Positions 54,301 to 63,739 of a stretch of 64,000 bases of DNA are shown here, one piece after another; the first letter of the stretch is position 1, and every line of letters starts with the position of its first letter. The stretch covers positions 62,001-126,000 of the forward strand of contig CAZBBC010000001.1 in NCBI GenBank assembly GCA_964489835.1, given 5' to 3'. Position numbers and translations under genes: made by a program. Under the pieces are notes generated by a model, which did no database searches, was not told the DNA's origin, and saw nothing but the letters and a program-made list of their open reading frames with translations. This DNA is from CAZBBC01 sp964489835 (GTDB taxonomy: Bacteria; Calditrichota; Calditrichia; JAJRVZ01).

Positions 54301-55059
54301 CTAGAGGTCTTCTAACCTTTCCTGTGCATCTTTTTTATGTTTATCATCATCTGCATCTGATTTGGGGAGATCCAGACATATTTGATACTCTGCCCGTGCT
54401 TCTTCTTCAAGATCCATCATCTCATATGTTATCCCCAATTCCAGGTGATGATTAATATGGTTTGGCTTGATCTTGATTGCCTTTTGGAATGCAGCGACTG
54501 CGTTTTCATCACTTGCATCATCAGGCACGCCCCCGAGAAAAATATCAGCAAATCCTTTCTCGATCCAGCTTAAATTGGCCAATTTACGGTTCCATCGCCC
54601 AAGTACATGATAGGCAATATCATCCATAGGATCATTTTTAATAGCCAGATCCACTTCCTGTTTAATTTCTTTAGAAAGTTTGATTCTTTCTTTTGCTCCT
54701 GCATCGAGTGCAACTCTACCAAGGGCAATACTTAAAAAAAGGTGACCTTTGGATCCTGTCGAATCGATGCGTGTCGCCCGGCGGGCATGCTCGCTACCCT
54801 TTTGATAATAATCTGCCCGTTCATCATCGTCCACAATTGTTTCCCCAACATCCACAAAAGCACGAGCCGTTTTCCAATTGGCGTCGTAATTCAATGAATC
54901 CAGAGAATAAGCAAAAAGATACGCTTTAAGTGCCCCTTTATTATCAAAAATTTGGAAAAGGCTATCGCCCACAGCCATCTCTTTGTTTACTTTGTCGCCG
55001 GCAATAGCGGAAAAGACAAAAATGCAGCTGAAAATACTGACTGTAATTAATCGTGTCAT
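54301..55059 (-). CDS. Secreted RMDN-like TPR protein
   Basis: This 252-residue protein has a signal peptide (cleavage about SAIAG-DK). Its core resembles regulator-of-microtubule-dynamics (RMDN) TPR proteins: KGHLFLSIALGRVALDAGAK, DDIAYHVLGRWNRKLANLSW, FLGGVPDDAS and HHLELGITYEMM. These bacterial relatives are periplasmic helical repeat proteins of unknown partner. It lies between the HEAT-cyclophilin gene (9 bases) and the HAD gene (4 bases), so the three are probably one transcript. Confidence 0.8.
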   Translation of the reverse strand: MTRLITVSIFSCIFVFSAIAGDKVNKEMAVGDSLFQIFDNKGALKAYLFAYSLDSLNYDANWKTARAFVDVGETIVDDDERADYYQKGSEHARRATRIDSTGSKGHLFLSIALGRVALDAGAKERIKLSKEIKQEVDLAIKNDPMDDIAYHVLGRWNRKLANLSWIEKGFADIFLGGVPDDASDENAVAAFQKAIKIKPNHINHHLELGITYEMMDLEEEARAEYQICLDLPKSDADDDKHKKDAQERLEDL

Positions 55060-55068
55060 GGGAACCTC

Positions 55069-57045
55069 TCAATTTTGAATGACTACCTTAATTATTTTAT
55101 CATCTACTTCGATATTATCCACAATACTCATTCCATTAACCACTTTACCAAAAACTGTATACCTTCTGTTTAAATGTGGCTGCTCAGAATGACAAATAAA
55201 AAACTGACTTCCTCCGGTGTCTTTACCTGCAGTTGCCATTCCAATCGTACCGCGGTTGAATGAGTTCTCATTATATTCGCAGGGGATAGAATAGTCCGGT
55301 CCTCCCCAGCCATCTCCCCTGGGATCCCCTCCCTGAACCACAAAATCGCTAACGACCCGATGAAAGGTGAGATTATCGAAAAAACCATTTTGAGAAAGGA
55401 AGATGAAATTAGCGACGGTGGCCGGTGCAATATCAGGACAAAGCTGGATTAAGATATCCCCCTTCTCGGTTTGAATGGATGCCTGAACCGGTTCGTTTAG
55501 GAAATATTTTACTTCTGGTATATACAAACTTTCAGAAAGGTCATTTCTCGGTGAAAATTGTATCTGAGATGTTGTCAGATGATGTTCAATCTGTTTCGCA
55601 ATGGCAAAGGAAGATGTGTTCTGATAGACATTTTGTAAGAAATGGATAGATTCAGACGATTCGATGGTCATGATCCCTTTTAAAATTACCTGCATCGCAC
55701 CCAGACCATCGGGTTCCGAAAATTGAGCATAGGCCAGGCGCAAATCATCAAATTTTATCTGTTTTGGATTTTCAATAATCCACTCTGCAGCAGTTGCTGC
55801 TAAGGCAAGATCTCCGGACAAAATAAGCTCTTTTGCTTGATTATAACAAACCGTTTTTAACTCCTGCAACTCTCTGAAAGCAGTAAATTTTAAGCGATTA
55901 TTCGGAACATGTAAAAATTGCCGGAGCTGATCCAATGACAATTTATTTTTAATATTTGCCAGACTTTTCAATAGTAATTGTTTACTATAAATATTCCCTT
56001 TATCCAGGTTTTGCTGAATAAGTGGATAAACTATTTGTGGATGTTTTTTTGATAAGGCAAGAATTATATTTCCTTTATCTGCCCAGCTGGCTTCCTGAAA
56101 TACCCGAAGAAGAGATTGTTTGGCTTCCGACTTATCCATGCGGGCTAATGATGCGATGGCTGCCTGGCGAAGATGCGGATTCGGATTCCGAAGGTAGTTG
56201 GCAACCGCCTTAAATGAGGAGCTGTCTTCACTATGGGATAGAATAGAAATCTCATATATCTTATGACGCCAGGAGTTGCTGTTATTGTATAGGTCAGTTA
56301 TTAAATTTTGTTTTAATGTATCGAACAACGCAGAATCTCTGGTTGGTATGGAATAATTTTCCAATGAACGACTGAGGGCTTTTAGACGGTATTTATTCCA
56401 TATTGATTCAGATTTCAGAGAACTTTTGATCAGACTTCGGATCGCCAAATAATGCGGATGTCTGGAAAAAAAATAAGCCGCGGCCCCCCTGACTCCTGCG
56501 TTTGGATATTTAAGATAGGTTGTTATAGCATTACACTTTCTAATATTTTTAAAGTTGGGAGGGGCAATATGGGTAATACTTTGGATTGCTGATATCTTCA
56601 GCGAATCTGAAAGAGAGGGAAGGTGAGCAACCAGAGTGTCTATTAAACTCTCGTTTTTACTTTTTCCGATAGCGTTAAGTATTTGCTTCTGATAAGCATT
56701 ATATTTTTTATCCTTCAACAAGGAACAAAGTAAAGAATCCTGTTCTCCGATTTGACCGATCGCAAAGAGCGCTTTACTTATAACCGCGGGATTTTTATCT
56801 TTAAGAAGTTCTTTAAGAATAGAAAGATGAGCGGAACTGCCGATTTTTGCCATTGCGTCGGCAACTAATAGTCGTATCTCTCCACTCGTATTTACGATTA
56901 AATTTTCAAAATTTTCGGGATGGTTGTTTCTTTGAAACTCAAGCATTCGAATTTTTTGTGCAATTTCTTTTTTCTCTTTTTGAAAACAGGAAAAAAATGA
57001 GACGATCAATATTAATCCGATGATATTCTTCAAAGTTTTACCCAA
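55069..57045 (-). CDS. HEAT-repeat lipoprotein fused to a cyclophilin peptidyl-prolyl isomerase
   Basis: I start at the TTG at 57045: AGGA lies 8 bases upstream and the resulting N-terminus is a type II signal peptide with lipobox SFFSC. The upstream ATG (57096) has no ribosome site and would precede the signal. The protein of about 658 residues has about 450 residues of HEAT-like repeats (VSEIRLLVADAMAKIGSS-like units, LRQAAIASLARMDKSEAKQ) and then a full cyclophilin domain (FHRVVSDFVVQGGDPRGDGW, GTIGMATAGKDTGGSQFFI, TVFGKVVNGM). It should fold or hold proteins in the periplasm. This domain pairing is uncommon. Confidence 0.85.
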   Translation of the reverse strand: MGKTLKNIIGLILIVSFFSCFQKEKKEIAQKIRMLEFQRNNHPENFENLIVNTSGEIRLLVADAMAKIGSSAHLSILKELLKDKNPAVISKALFAIGQIGEQDSLLCSLLKDKKYNAYQKQILNAIGKSKNESLIDTLVAHLPSLSDSLKISAIQSITHIAPPNFKNIRKCNAITTYLKYPNAGVRGAAAYFFSRHPHYLAIRSLIKSSLKSESIWNKYRLKALSRSLENYSIPTRDSALFDTLKQNLITDLYNNSNSWRHKIYEISILSHSEDSSSFKAVANYLRNPNPHLRQAAIASLARMDKSEAKQSLLRVFQEASWADKGNIILALSKKHPQIVYPLIQQNLDKGNIYSKQLLLKSLANIKNKLSLDQLRQFLHVPNNRLKFTAFRELQELKTVCYNQAKELILSGDLALAATAAEWIIENPKQIKFDDLRLAYAQFSEPDGLGAMQVILKGIMTIESSESIHFLQNVYQNTSSFAIAKQIEHHLTTSQIQFSPRNDLSESLYIPEVKYFLNEPVQASIQTEKGDILIQLCPDIAPATVANFIFLSQNGFFDNLTFHRVVSDFVVQGGDPRGDGWGGPDYSIPCEYNENSFNRGTIGMATAGKDTGGSQFFICHSEQPHLNRRYTVFGKVVNGMSIVDNIEVDDKIIKVVIQN

Positions 57046-57295
57046 ATGATTTGTCCTGCGCCGGGCAGGATATGAATTATAGAAAAAATGTACCATTGTT
57101 GCAATATAATTTCGTAAATCATGTCGGATATATAAAAATAATTTGCTGGAAGTCTATAAAAATTTAGGGGTTATCGATTGTGCCACAACGAAAAAGTGTT
57201 TGACATTAATTTTAGATTTGATTAACTTCCTCTCCCAGTATAATATAAAAAAGACGTTCATTTATTTTAAACAATATTATTAATGTGGAGGCATA

Positions 57296-58972
57296 ATGGC
57301 TAGTCAAGACGGCAGAGGATCCCTCATATTAAAGATTATTATAGTTCTTCTGGTTGTTGCCATGGTTATTGCGATTAAATTACCTGGTCAAATCTGGCAG
57401 GAAGAAGATATGATCAGGGATACAAGCCGTGGGAATATGGCAACGCTTTATGAAGCACAGCGTTATTTTTATAGTTTAAAAAAAGTTTATTCTCATAATG
57501 AAGATGAATTAATAGCCACCATTCAAAATGATTCCGCCTTGAGTAAAAGACAATTAGTTGTCAATCATACGACACGCTTAAGAGATGCCATGGAAACATT
57601 TTTAAATACATCGGTGGTACAAAATCTGTACGCAATATCATCAAATATTAAAAGTATCGAAGATGATTTAAATGCCAACAAGCGGTTCTTTAAAACTATT
57701 GAAGAAATTGACCGGGAAGCGGAAGAGATTAAAATGCAAATATATACATTCCGTTCGGCGATGGATTTTGAGGACTACGCTCTGGTTGTGACAGCATTGG
57801 ATAGTATGTGGCAATTAAGGCGCGATCTTACGGATTACTCTCTGCAATCTGCCGCACGTTATGCTTCTTCATTTTCAAAGGAAATATCAGAAACTGTAGC
57901 TTCGATTGATTTTGGTGCTATTAATCAGGTCTGGATCCCAATATCCAACAGAACATCGGATTTAATGGAAACAGTAAATAATTCAAAGTTGAAAACTCTC
58001 ACCAGTGTGGCTGACCGTGTGGCCGATTTTCAACGTGATGCCGGTGAAGGATTTGCTTTTTTTCTTACAAAGAAAACAGACGTTTCTCTCAATGAGGTGG
58101 TTGCAGCATCTGAAGATCTGTCAAGTGTCTATAATGAATTTTTATCTGACTTTTTAATCACAGAAGAATTTGCACAATATGCTCTCAGCGAAAGTGATTC
58201 TCTTTTGATAAATATTAGCAAACGCAGTTTTTATACCCCGGATAAAAATCTGGCATATATAATGAAAAGCGATGATTCTCTGGGTTTTCGCGTTGAAGAT
58301 CCAACCCTTCTGGAGGAGCTGAAGTCAAAGGCAGTCACTGAATCAGATCGAATCAGTAAGTTACTGTTTATGAGCGCTTTTTCGAACTATGAAAAGCAGA
58401 TCGAAGCTATAAGAGAATTTTACCCAGAGGTAAAAACCAAATATAGACGGAATATTGATGTTATGATTAAAACAAAAGAGTTAGAGGCAGTCATAGAGAA
58501 ATTACCGGAAAGTGCTGCCTATGATGCTTACTTGCAAGAAAAAGCATACGTTCAGCTTGTACCGATGAGTGATTCCTATTCAGCAATCAAGGAAGAAATA
58601 GAATCGGCACTCATCAGCACAGGAGCTTTTAAGCAAATATATTCAGATCATTATTTTGGTGCTCTGGACACTATTCATATTGAAATCATCAATCAAATGA
58701 ATGAATACAACGAATTATTGTCCCAGATACGACGCAATGAATATTCATTCGAAACCCACATTAATGCTTTAAATACGGCACTCGAACAGATAAAATCTAT
58801 TCCAACAGAATCAGTATTATCTGAACTTCAGGATATTGAAGAAAATATGAAAGATCTTTTTCTCTTTGCCTCTGAAGGTAAGGAACAAGCCGTATACGGT
58901 GTATTCAATACGCGAACTGTCAACTATGGTAAGATTTTTGGAACTACTGGTCAAAAAAGTTGGGAAGAGTAA
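57296..58972 (+). CDS. Large helical membrane-anchored protein, first gene of PilM/PilO-like module
   Basis: This 558-residue protein has one N-terminal TM segment (about 10-28) and a long, almost entirely helical extracytoplasmic part. I see no Cys in it. Just after the TM, RGNMATLYEAQRYFYSLKKV resembles the first helix of pilin/pseudopilin-like proteins, but no prepilin peptidase site (G-F/M-x4-E) is present. A GGAGG site precedes the ATG. I recognise no family. It is followed on the same strand by a PilM-like and a PilO-like protein (gaps of 53 and 23 bases), which suggests an envelope complex. Confidence 0.6.
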   Translation: MASQDGRGSLILKIIIVLLVVAMVIAIKLPGQIWQEEDMIRDTSRGNMATLYEAQRYFYSLKKVYSHNEDELIATIQNDSALSKRQLVVNHTTRLRDAMETFLNTSVVQNLYAISSNIKSIEDDLNANKRFFKTIEEIDREAEEIKMQIYTFRSAMDFEDYALVVTALDSMWQLRRDLTDYSLQSAARYASSFSKEISETVASIDFGAINQVWIPISNRTSDLMETVNNSKLKTLTSVADRVADFQRDAGEGFAFFLTKKTDVSLNEVVAASEDLSSVYNEFLSDFLITEEFAQYALSESDSLLINISKRSFYTPDKNLAYIMKSDDSLGFRVEDPTLLEELKSKAVTESDRISKLLFMSAFSNYEKQIEAIREFYPEVKTKYRRNIDVMIKTKELEAVIEKLPESAAYDAYLQEKAYVQLVPMSDSYSAIKEEIESALISTGAFKQIYSDHYFGALDTIHIEIINQMNEYNELLSQIRRNEYSFETHINALNTALEQIKSIPTESVLSELQDIEENMKDLFLFASEGKEQAVYGVFNTRTVNYGKIFGTTGQKSWEE

Positions 58973-59025
58973 AATCATTATAATATAAGAGAAATATCCA
59001 CTTTTTCTCTTTAAGTTGGTTTAAT

Positions 59026-59967
59026 ATGAGTATTCATATCGGTCTGGCATTTTGCGTTGAAAATATCAATTATGCAGTATTTTTAAAAGAATCTCAAACA
59101 CTCCTGCTTGATCAACTGGGAAGTGTTTCTTATCCCTTTCCTTATGTCGAATACGAATTATTTAAAGAGGATAAACTTTCTCAGCTAACAAATCTGATTA
59201 ACAGCAAAATATTATCTGGAAAGACAGATATCCAGAACATATCCATTTCGATTGAATCCAATTTAGCTGCTTTAAAACGCATTGCCCTGCCGGATAATTT
59301 TACTCCCCATGAAGATCAAGAACATATCGCCTGGGATTTATCGCATAGCTTATCTGAACCAATAGATCGATACATGTTTTACAAGACAGATAATTGTTTT
59401 AAAAGAGACAACCAAAAAGATTATCTGACGATTGCTATACAGAAAAAAGTTGTCAACTTCTTTCAAATATTATGCAAACAATTGGGTTTAAATTTAGTGG
59501 ATATCAGTATCAATCAGCTGGTAGCAGAAATTACGCTTCGGCAACTTTTGCATAATCAGGTGGATGGACTTATTGTGATATTTAAAATAGGATTATCCAG
59601 ATTGGAGAGTACTTATTTATGGAACGGGAACTACTATACATCTAACTATGAGCGAATATTTGAAAATTATCAATCAGCGACCTATAAGAATAATCTTGTT
59701 AATAAGATTAAAACAAAAGTTAAGCAGATCGAAAATCTTTTTGAACAATATACACAAAACAGGGTAGAGGTAAATCGAATATTTTTATATGGGGATAATA
59801 TTGAAGATAGTTTCATTCAATTATTGCAGAAAAATTTATCTGTTATTGCACTCAGACTGAATCCATTGCAAAATATTGATAAAACTGACAGAATGCAAAA
59901 TACCCTCCCATCAATTGAACAGGCAACAAAATTTGTTGAGTCTATTGGTGTCATTCTTGATCAATAG
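59026..59967 (+). CDS. PilM-like actin-fold protein
   Basis: The 313 residues show the FtsA/PilM outline: an opening MSIHIGLAFCVENINYAVFL strand pair, IALPDNFTPHEDQEHIAWDL followed by PIDRYMFY (close to the PilM LP...E.I.WE...P motif), a second half with VDISINQLVAEITLRQL, and DGLIVIFKIGLSRLES. The phosphate-1 and phosphate-2 loops are weak, so nucleotide binding may be lost. It would be cytosolic, docking to the N-terminal arm of the next protein as PilM does to PilN. No pilB, pilC, pilN or pilQ gene is nearby. Confidence 0.65.
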   Translation: MSIHIGLAFCVENINYAVFLKESQTLLLDQLGSVSYPFPYVEYELFKEDKLSQLTNLINSKILSGKTDIQNISISIESNLAALKRIALPDNFTPHEDQEHIAWDLSHSLSEPIDRYMFYKTDNCFKRDNQKDYLTIAIQKKVVNFFQILCKQLGLNLVDISINQLVAEITLRQLLHNQVDGLIVIFKIGLSRLESTYLWNGNYYTSNYERIFENYQSATYKNNLVNKIKTKVKQIENLFEQYTQNRVEVNRIFLYGDNIEDSFIQLLQKNLSVIALRLNPLQNIDKTDRMQNTLPSIEQATKFVESIGVILDQ

Positions 59968-59990
59968 AGTAAAGGTTTTTGGAGGAAAAG

Positions 59991-61175
59991 ATGGCAAAAT
60001 ACAATATTCTTCGAGATAAAGATGAGTTGTTTGAAAACCAGGAAAACATAGAGAAAAGAGATATAAAAGCTCAAGGGGATGACACAAAAGAGGAAGAGCC
60101 GGCGTATTATTCCGACCCAACAGAAGAAGAAAAAAATACACCCGGAGATGATTTCTTTAGTGATGAAATTTTTTCTGCCATTGAAGACGAAAAACCAGAG
60201 CCAATATCGGAGATACCTATTGAGCAGGAAGAATTATATTTGCCAGAGGAGTCTATCTCTGAACCCGATATCGCAGTCCCACCCGATCTGGTAAAAGAAG
60301 AAATAGGGGCCTACGACGAAACGGCACAAAGCGAATATCCTTCTCAAGAAGAAAAGAGTGAAAAGCCTATTCTTTTTTCCTATGAAGAGGACGATAAGCA
60401 GCTGGGTATAAACTATAAGCCCATTTTTATTGGTGTTGGAATAGCTGCCGTATTAGTGGTAATATTTTTTATTATATCAAATGTGTTTTTTAGTGAGGAA
60501 GGTGAAAAACTTGCAGACCAGAAGGTTGAATCGGCTGCAGAAAAGCTGCAAAATGAACAAGCAGAACGGAAACAAAATTTTCTTACGGCATTGAATAAAT
60601 CAAACAGTCACAATCTAGAGAGCATACATTTGCTTACAACTCTCAGCCCAAAAAATATAAAGTACTCAAGCATCCTTTTGTATGGTAGTTCACTTAACAT
60701 GGAGGTTTTTGCGAAAAATCGTGATGTGTTGGCAAATTTCAATTTATTAATTAAAAAAAATGAAAGAATTAAAGAGTATAAAATCGAGACAGTAGACTAC
60801 CGACCGGGAACTAATGGTGGTTTATTTGCATTGTATGATATTAATTTAAATCGAATCGAACCGACACGTTCTGTTAGTTCTCAGAGTGTGGTCAATAAAA
60901 CACCAGAAACATGGGTTCAGTCAATACAACAGCAATCCGGACTGACGATCAACTCACAGAGAGCCATTACCAGCCGACAGGAAAATCTTTTCAATGTCAA
61001 CCGTAAAGAGTATGTACTTAAAGGATCATTAGAAAACTGTCTGGCATTAATCGATCAATTCGCATCATCCAACCAGAATATTACTATTCATAAGTTATCA
61101 TTACTTCCGGCTGATCAGCGCAAAATGTCCAATTCTTCTTATGTGCTCAAATTAATTCTGGATTTTTACTTATAA
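59991..61175 (+). CDS. PilO/GspM-like bitopic protein with long acidic cytoplasmic arm
   Basis: Starting at the ATG at 59991 (GGAGG just upstream), the 394 residues comprise an unusual 140-residue acidic, Pro/Glu-rich cytoplasmic arm, one TM (about 144-166), a coiled coil (EKLADQKVESAAEKLQNEQA) and a C-terminal ferredoxin-like domain. The C-terminus, GSLENCLALIDQFASSNQNI, then ILKLILDFYL-like strands, is typical of PilO/GspM. The arm may bind the PilM-like protein. The gene ends the three-gene module; rsmD begins 24 bases later. Confidence 0.65.
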   Translation: MAKYNILRDKDELFENQENIEKRDIKAQGDDTKEEEPAYYSDPTEEEKNTPGDDFFSDEIFSAIEDEKPEPISEIPIEQEELYLPEESISEPDIAVPPDLVKEEIGAYDETAQSEYPSQEEKSEKPILFSYEEDDKQLGINYKPIFIGVGIAAVLVVIFFIISNVFFSEEGEKLADQKVESAAEKLQNEQAERKQNFLTALNKSNSHNLESIHLLTTLSPKNIKYSSILLYGSSLNMEVFAKNRDVLANFNLLIKKNERIKEYKIETVDYRPGTNGGLFALYDINLNRIEPTRSVSSQSVVNKTPETWVQSIQQQSGLTINSQRAITSRQENLFNVNRKEYVLKGSLENCLALIDQFASSNQNITIHKLSLLPADQRKMSNSSYVLKLILDFYL

Positions 61176-61199
61176 AATCACTGTCGAATTTATTAATGA

Positions 61200-61757
61200 A
61201 TGCGGATATTATCAGGACAATTTAGAGGTAAAAAGCTTTTCGCTGGTAATGATCTTTCTATCCGACCAACCACCGGCAAAATCAAAGAAATTATATTTTC
61301 AATTCTTGGCGACTTCTTTACAAATATAGAGGTTCTTGATTTATTCAGCGGTAGCGGAAGCTTGGGTTTTGAAACTCTTAGCCGAGGTGCTAAGCATGTA
61401 ACATTTGTGGAAAAAGAAAGATCATCAATAAATGTACTGGAAAAAAATTTGGCCTCGCTCTCCGTTGATTCCCATAATATCAGCATCGTTAGAAGAGATG
61501 TTCTCGAATATTTAAAAACCTGTGCAATGCAATTTGAACTAATTTTAATGGATCCGCCTTTTCGTTATTCTCAGTTACAAGTTTTAGTTACAGAGATTAT
61601 GGCGGGGGAGATTTTAAAAAAATCGGGAATTTTGGTTGTTCATCATGAAATTGACAATCCCCTTGCCACAGATCATATGCTCTATCAGGTTATAAAACAA
61701 AAAAAGATTGGACGCAGTTTAGTTTCTTTTATACTGCCGGAGGAAAAAAATGTCTGA
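61200..61757 (+). CDS. rsmD: 16S rRNA (guanine-966-N2)-methyltransferase
   Basis: RsmD methylates G966 of 16S rRNA in the small subunit. The 185 residues show the opening MRILSGQFRGKKL, RPTTGKIKEIIFSIL, the SAM-binding VLDLFSGSGSLGFE, and the catalytic ILMDPPF. The length matches the family. It overlaps coaD by 8 bases; the rsmD-coaD pair is widespread, so this arrangement is expected. Confidence 0.94.
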   Translation: MRILSGQFRGKKLFAGNDLSIRPTTGKIKEIIFSILGDFFTNIEVLDLFSGSGSLGFETLSRGAKHVTFVEKERSSINVLEKNLASLSVDSHNISIVRRDVLEYLKTCAMQFELILMDPPFRYSQLQVLVTEIMAGEILKKSGILVVHHEIDNPLATDHMLYQVIKQKKIGRSLVSFILPEEKNV

Positions 61758-62235
61758 AAAGATCGCAATATACCCGGGTACTTTTGATCCCTTTACAAAT
61801 GGTCATCTTGATATAACAGAACGGGCAGCCCGATTGTTCGACAAAGTCATAGTCACCATTGCCAGAAATACCAAGAAAGCACCTCTCTTTTCTGTGGAAG
61901 AGCGAATAGCTTTTATTAAAAATGCCATTGAAGATTTACCGAATGTATCAACAGACAGCTTTGAAGGACTTCTGGTGGAATTTGCACGTGAGAAAAAAGC
62001 ACTGGTGATTATTCGTGGATTACGCGCGATTTCGGATTTTGAATTTGAATCTCAAATGGCATTGATGAACAGACAATTGAATAATGATATAACGACGGTA
62101 TTCTTAATGCCGAATGTAAAATATACCTACTTAAATTCTACTATTGTGCGCGAGGTGGCGGAATTTGGGGGAAATGTGGAAAAACTTGTTTCCCCAATGG
62201 TGGCAAAAAAACTCAGAGAAAAAACCAAGAGGTAA
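61750..62235 (+). CDS. coaD: Phosphopantetheine adenylyltransferase
   Basis: CoaD joins ATP and 4'-phosphopantetheine in coenzyme A synthesis. The 161 residues carry YPGTFDPFTNGHLDI (nucleotidyltransferase HxGH-like site with GHLD), RNTKKAPLFSVEERI, VIIRGLRAISDFEFE and the KYTYLNSTIVREVA motif. It is followed 4 bases later by pta, with no terminator visible. Confidence 0.96.
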   Translation: MSEKIAIYPGTFDPFTNGHLDITERAARLFDKVIVTIARNTKKAPLFSVEERIAFIKNAIEDLPNVSTDSFEGLLVEFAREKKALVIIRGLRAISDFEFESQMALMNRQLNNDITTVFLMPNVKYTYLNSTIVREVAEFGGNVEKLVSPMVAKKLREKTKR

Positions 62236-62239
62236 GAGG

Positions 62240-63214
62240 ATGGAAATTATTGAAAAATTCAGACAACTGGCAAAAAGCAAAAAGAAAACAATTGTATTGC
62301 CTGAAGGAGAAGAAGATCGTGTAATTAAAGCAGCTTATTTTCTAAAAAGCAATCAATTGGTGAGCCCTATTTTGATTGGCAACCCCGAAAAAATAGAAAA
62401 AACGTCAAATTCCCTAGATTTGGATATTAGCAATGTTGAAATTATGAATCCTGGAAATTCTCCTTTTATAAATGAATGGACAGAAAAATTTTACGAACTA
62501 CGTCGGCATAAAAATATAAGTATGAAAGAAGCCGCGCTAGCCATACAAAGCTCCCTATATTTTGGTGCCTTTGCTGTGCGGGAAGGTTTGGCTAATGGTG
62601 CCGTTGCCGGGTCTATCAATACCACCGGTGATGTTTTACGCGCAGGGATTCAGGTCCTTGGGCTTGCAGAAAACGTATCGGTGGTATCCAGCTCCTTTAT
62701 TATGGTTCTTCCAGATGAAAAAATCTTGACATTCGCTGATTGTGCAGTAATTCCAAATCCCGATGATGAACAACTGGCAAGTATTGCGATCAGCAGCGCA
62801 CAAACACACGAAAAGCTGGTTGAAGAAAGTGCCAAAGTGGCCATGCTTTCTTTCTCTACAAAGGGTAGTGCTTCCCATGAGGATGTTGACAAAGTAATTA
62901 AAGCGACCCAAAGAGTACGTGACAAAAAACCAGAGCTTTTGGTAGATGGTGAATTACAATTTGATGCTGCCTTTGTCGAATCAGTCGCCAGAAAAAAAGC
63001 AAAAAATAGTCCTGTCGCCGGTCAGGCGAATGTATATATTTTTCCTGATCTGGATGCGGGAAATATTGGTTACAAAATAGCTCAGCGAATTGGTGGTGCA
63101 GAAGCCATTGGTCCGATTATTCAAGGGCTGAAGCAGCCATTTAATGATCTTTCGCGAGGTTGCAATGTGGAAGATATCATTAATGTCGCCTGTATATGTG
63201 CCATTATATCCTGA
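62240..63214 (+). CDS. pta: Phosphate acetyltransferase
   Basis: Pta interconverts acetyl-CoA and acetyl phosphate. The start is placed at the ATG at 62240, preceded by GAGGTAAGAGG; the in-frame extension overlaps coaD. The 324 residues match the single-domain Pta family: TIVLPEGEEDRVIKAA, AFAVREGLANGAVAGSINTT, VDGELQFDAAFV, ANVYIFPDLDAGNIGYKIAQ and GGAEAIGPIIQG. An acetate kinase gene is not adjacent; with the ADP-forming synthetase at 41209, acetate formation may not need it. Confidence 0.94.
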   Translation: MEIIEKFRQLAKSKKKTIVLPEGEEDRVIKAAYFLKSNQLVSPILIGNPEKIEKTSNSLDLDISNVEIMNPGNSPFINEWTEKFYELRRHKNISMKEAALAIQSSLYFGAFAVREGLANGAVAGSINTTGDVLRAGIQVLGLAENVSVVSSSFIMVLPDEKILTFADCAVIPNPDDEQLASIAISSAQTHEKLVEESAKVAMLSFSTKGSASHEDVDKVIKATQRVRDKKPELLVDGELQFDAAFVESVARKKAKNSPVAGQANVYIFPDLDAGNIGYKIAQRIGGAEAIGPIIQGLKQPFNDLSRGCNVEDIINVACICAIIS

Positions 63215-63296
63215 AATACCGAGAAGCCTGATTAAGTTGCATATTTGTTCGTGAGTTTTGTAAATTATTTAATTTATAGAAGAGCGGAGCATGTAA

Positions 63297-63548
63297 ATGC
63301 CAACATATGAATATTATTGTACATCATGCGGCTTCGAGTTTGAGGAATTTCAAAGCATTGCTTCTGAACCCATAAATATATGTCCTAAATGCAAGGGTCA
63401 GGTAAAACGAAGAATTTCCGGTGGTACCGGACTTATTTTCAAAGGATCTGGATTTTATATAACTGATTATAAAAATAAAAAGTCCAGCCCCCCCTCTACC
63501 CCAGAAAAACCAAAAAAGAAAGAGAAGGAAGAAACAAAAGTCTCATAA
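63297..63548 (+). CDS. FmdB-family zinc-ribbon protein
   Basis: This 83-residue protein has two CxxC pairs (Cys8/Cys11 and Cys29/Cys32) forming a zinc ribbon. It opens with the typical MPTYEYYCTSCGFEFEEFQS and contains KRRISGGTGLIFKGSGFYITD, and ends in a Lys/Pro/Glu-rich tail. The family is named after a putative formamidase regulator but its role is unproven; it is widespread and cytosolic. It stands 82 bases after pta and is followed by a long inverted repeat with a T-run. Confidence 0.9.
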   Translation: MPTYEYYCTSCGFEFEEFQSIASEPINICPKCKGQVKRRISGGTGLIFKGSGFYITDYKNKKSSPPSTPEKPKKKEKEETKVS

Positions 63549-63583
63549 TTGTGAGAGATTCCCGGGATTATCTTAGAACGATT

Positions 63584-63646
63584 TTGCATATTTTCAGATT
63601 GAATGATCCGGGTGGAGTATAATAAGTTAAAATATGCAATTTTTTT
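63584..63646 (+). terminator. AT-rich inverted repeat with T-run downstream of fmdB
   Basis: TTGCATATTTT (63584-63594) is inverted at AAAATATGCAA (63629-63639), followed by a run of seven T residues. The 11-bp stem is perfect but the loop is long (34 bases) and the stem AT-rich, so termination strength is uncertain. Confidence 0.45.
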
Positions 63647-63739
63647 CTTTTACTTTGTGAATGATTGCACTATATTAAGTTGTTTCCCATAGAACCAATT
63701 TTATCAGGACTTACCATATATTTAAGAAAGGAGTTCTAT

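Noticed and set aside
57200..57250. TTGACA and TATAAT as a sigma-70 promoter for the 57296 gene
   Set aside because: The boxes are about 33 bases apart, far from the 16-18 bases needed.
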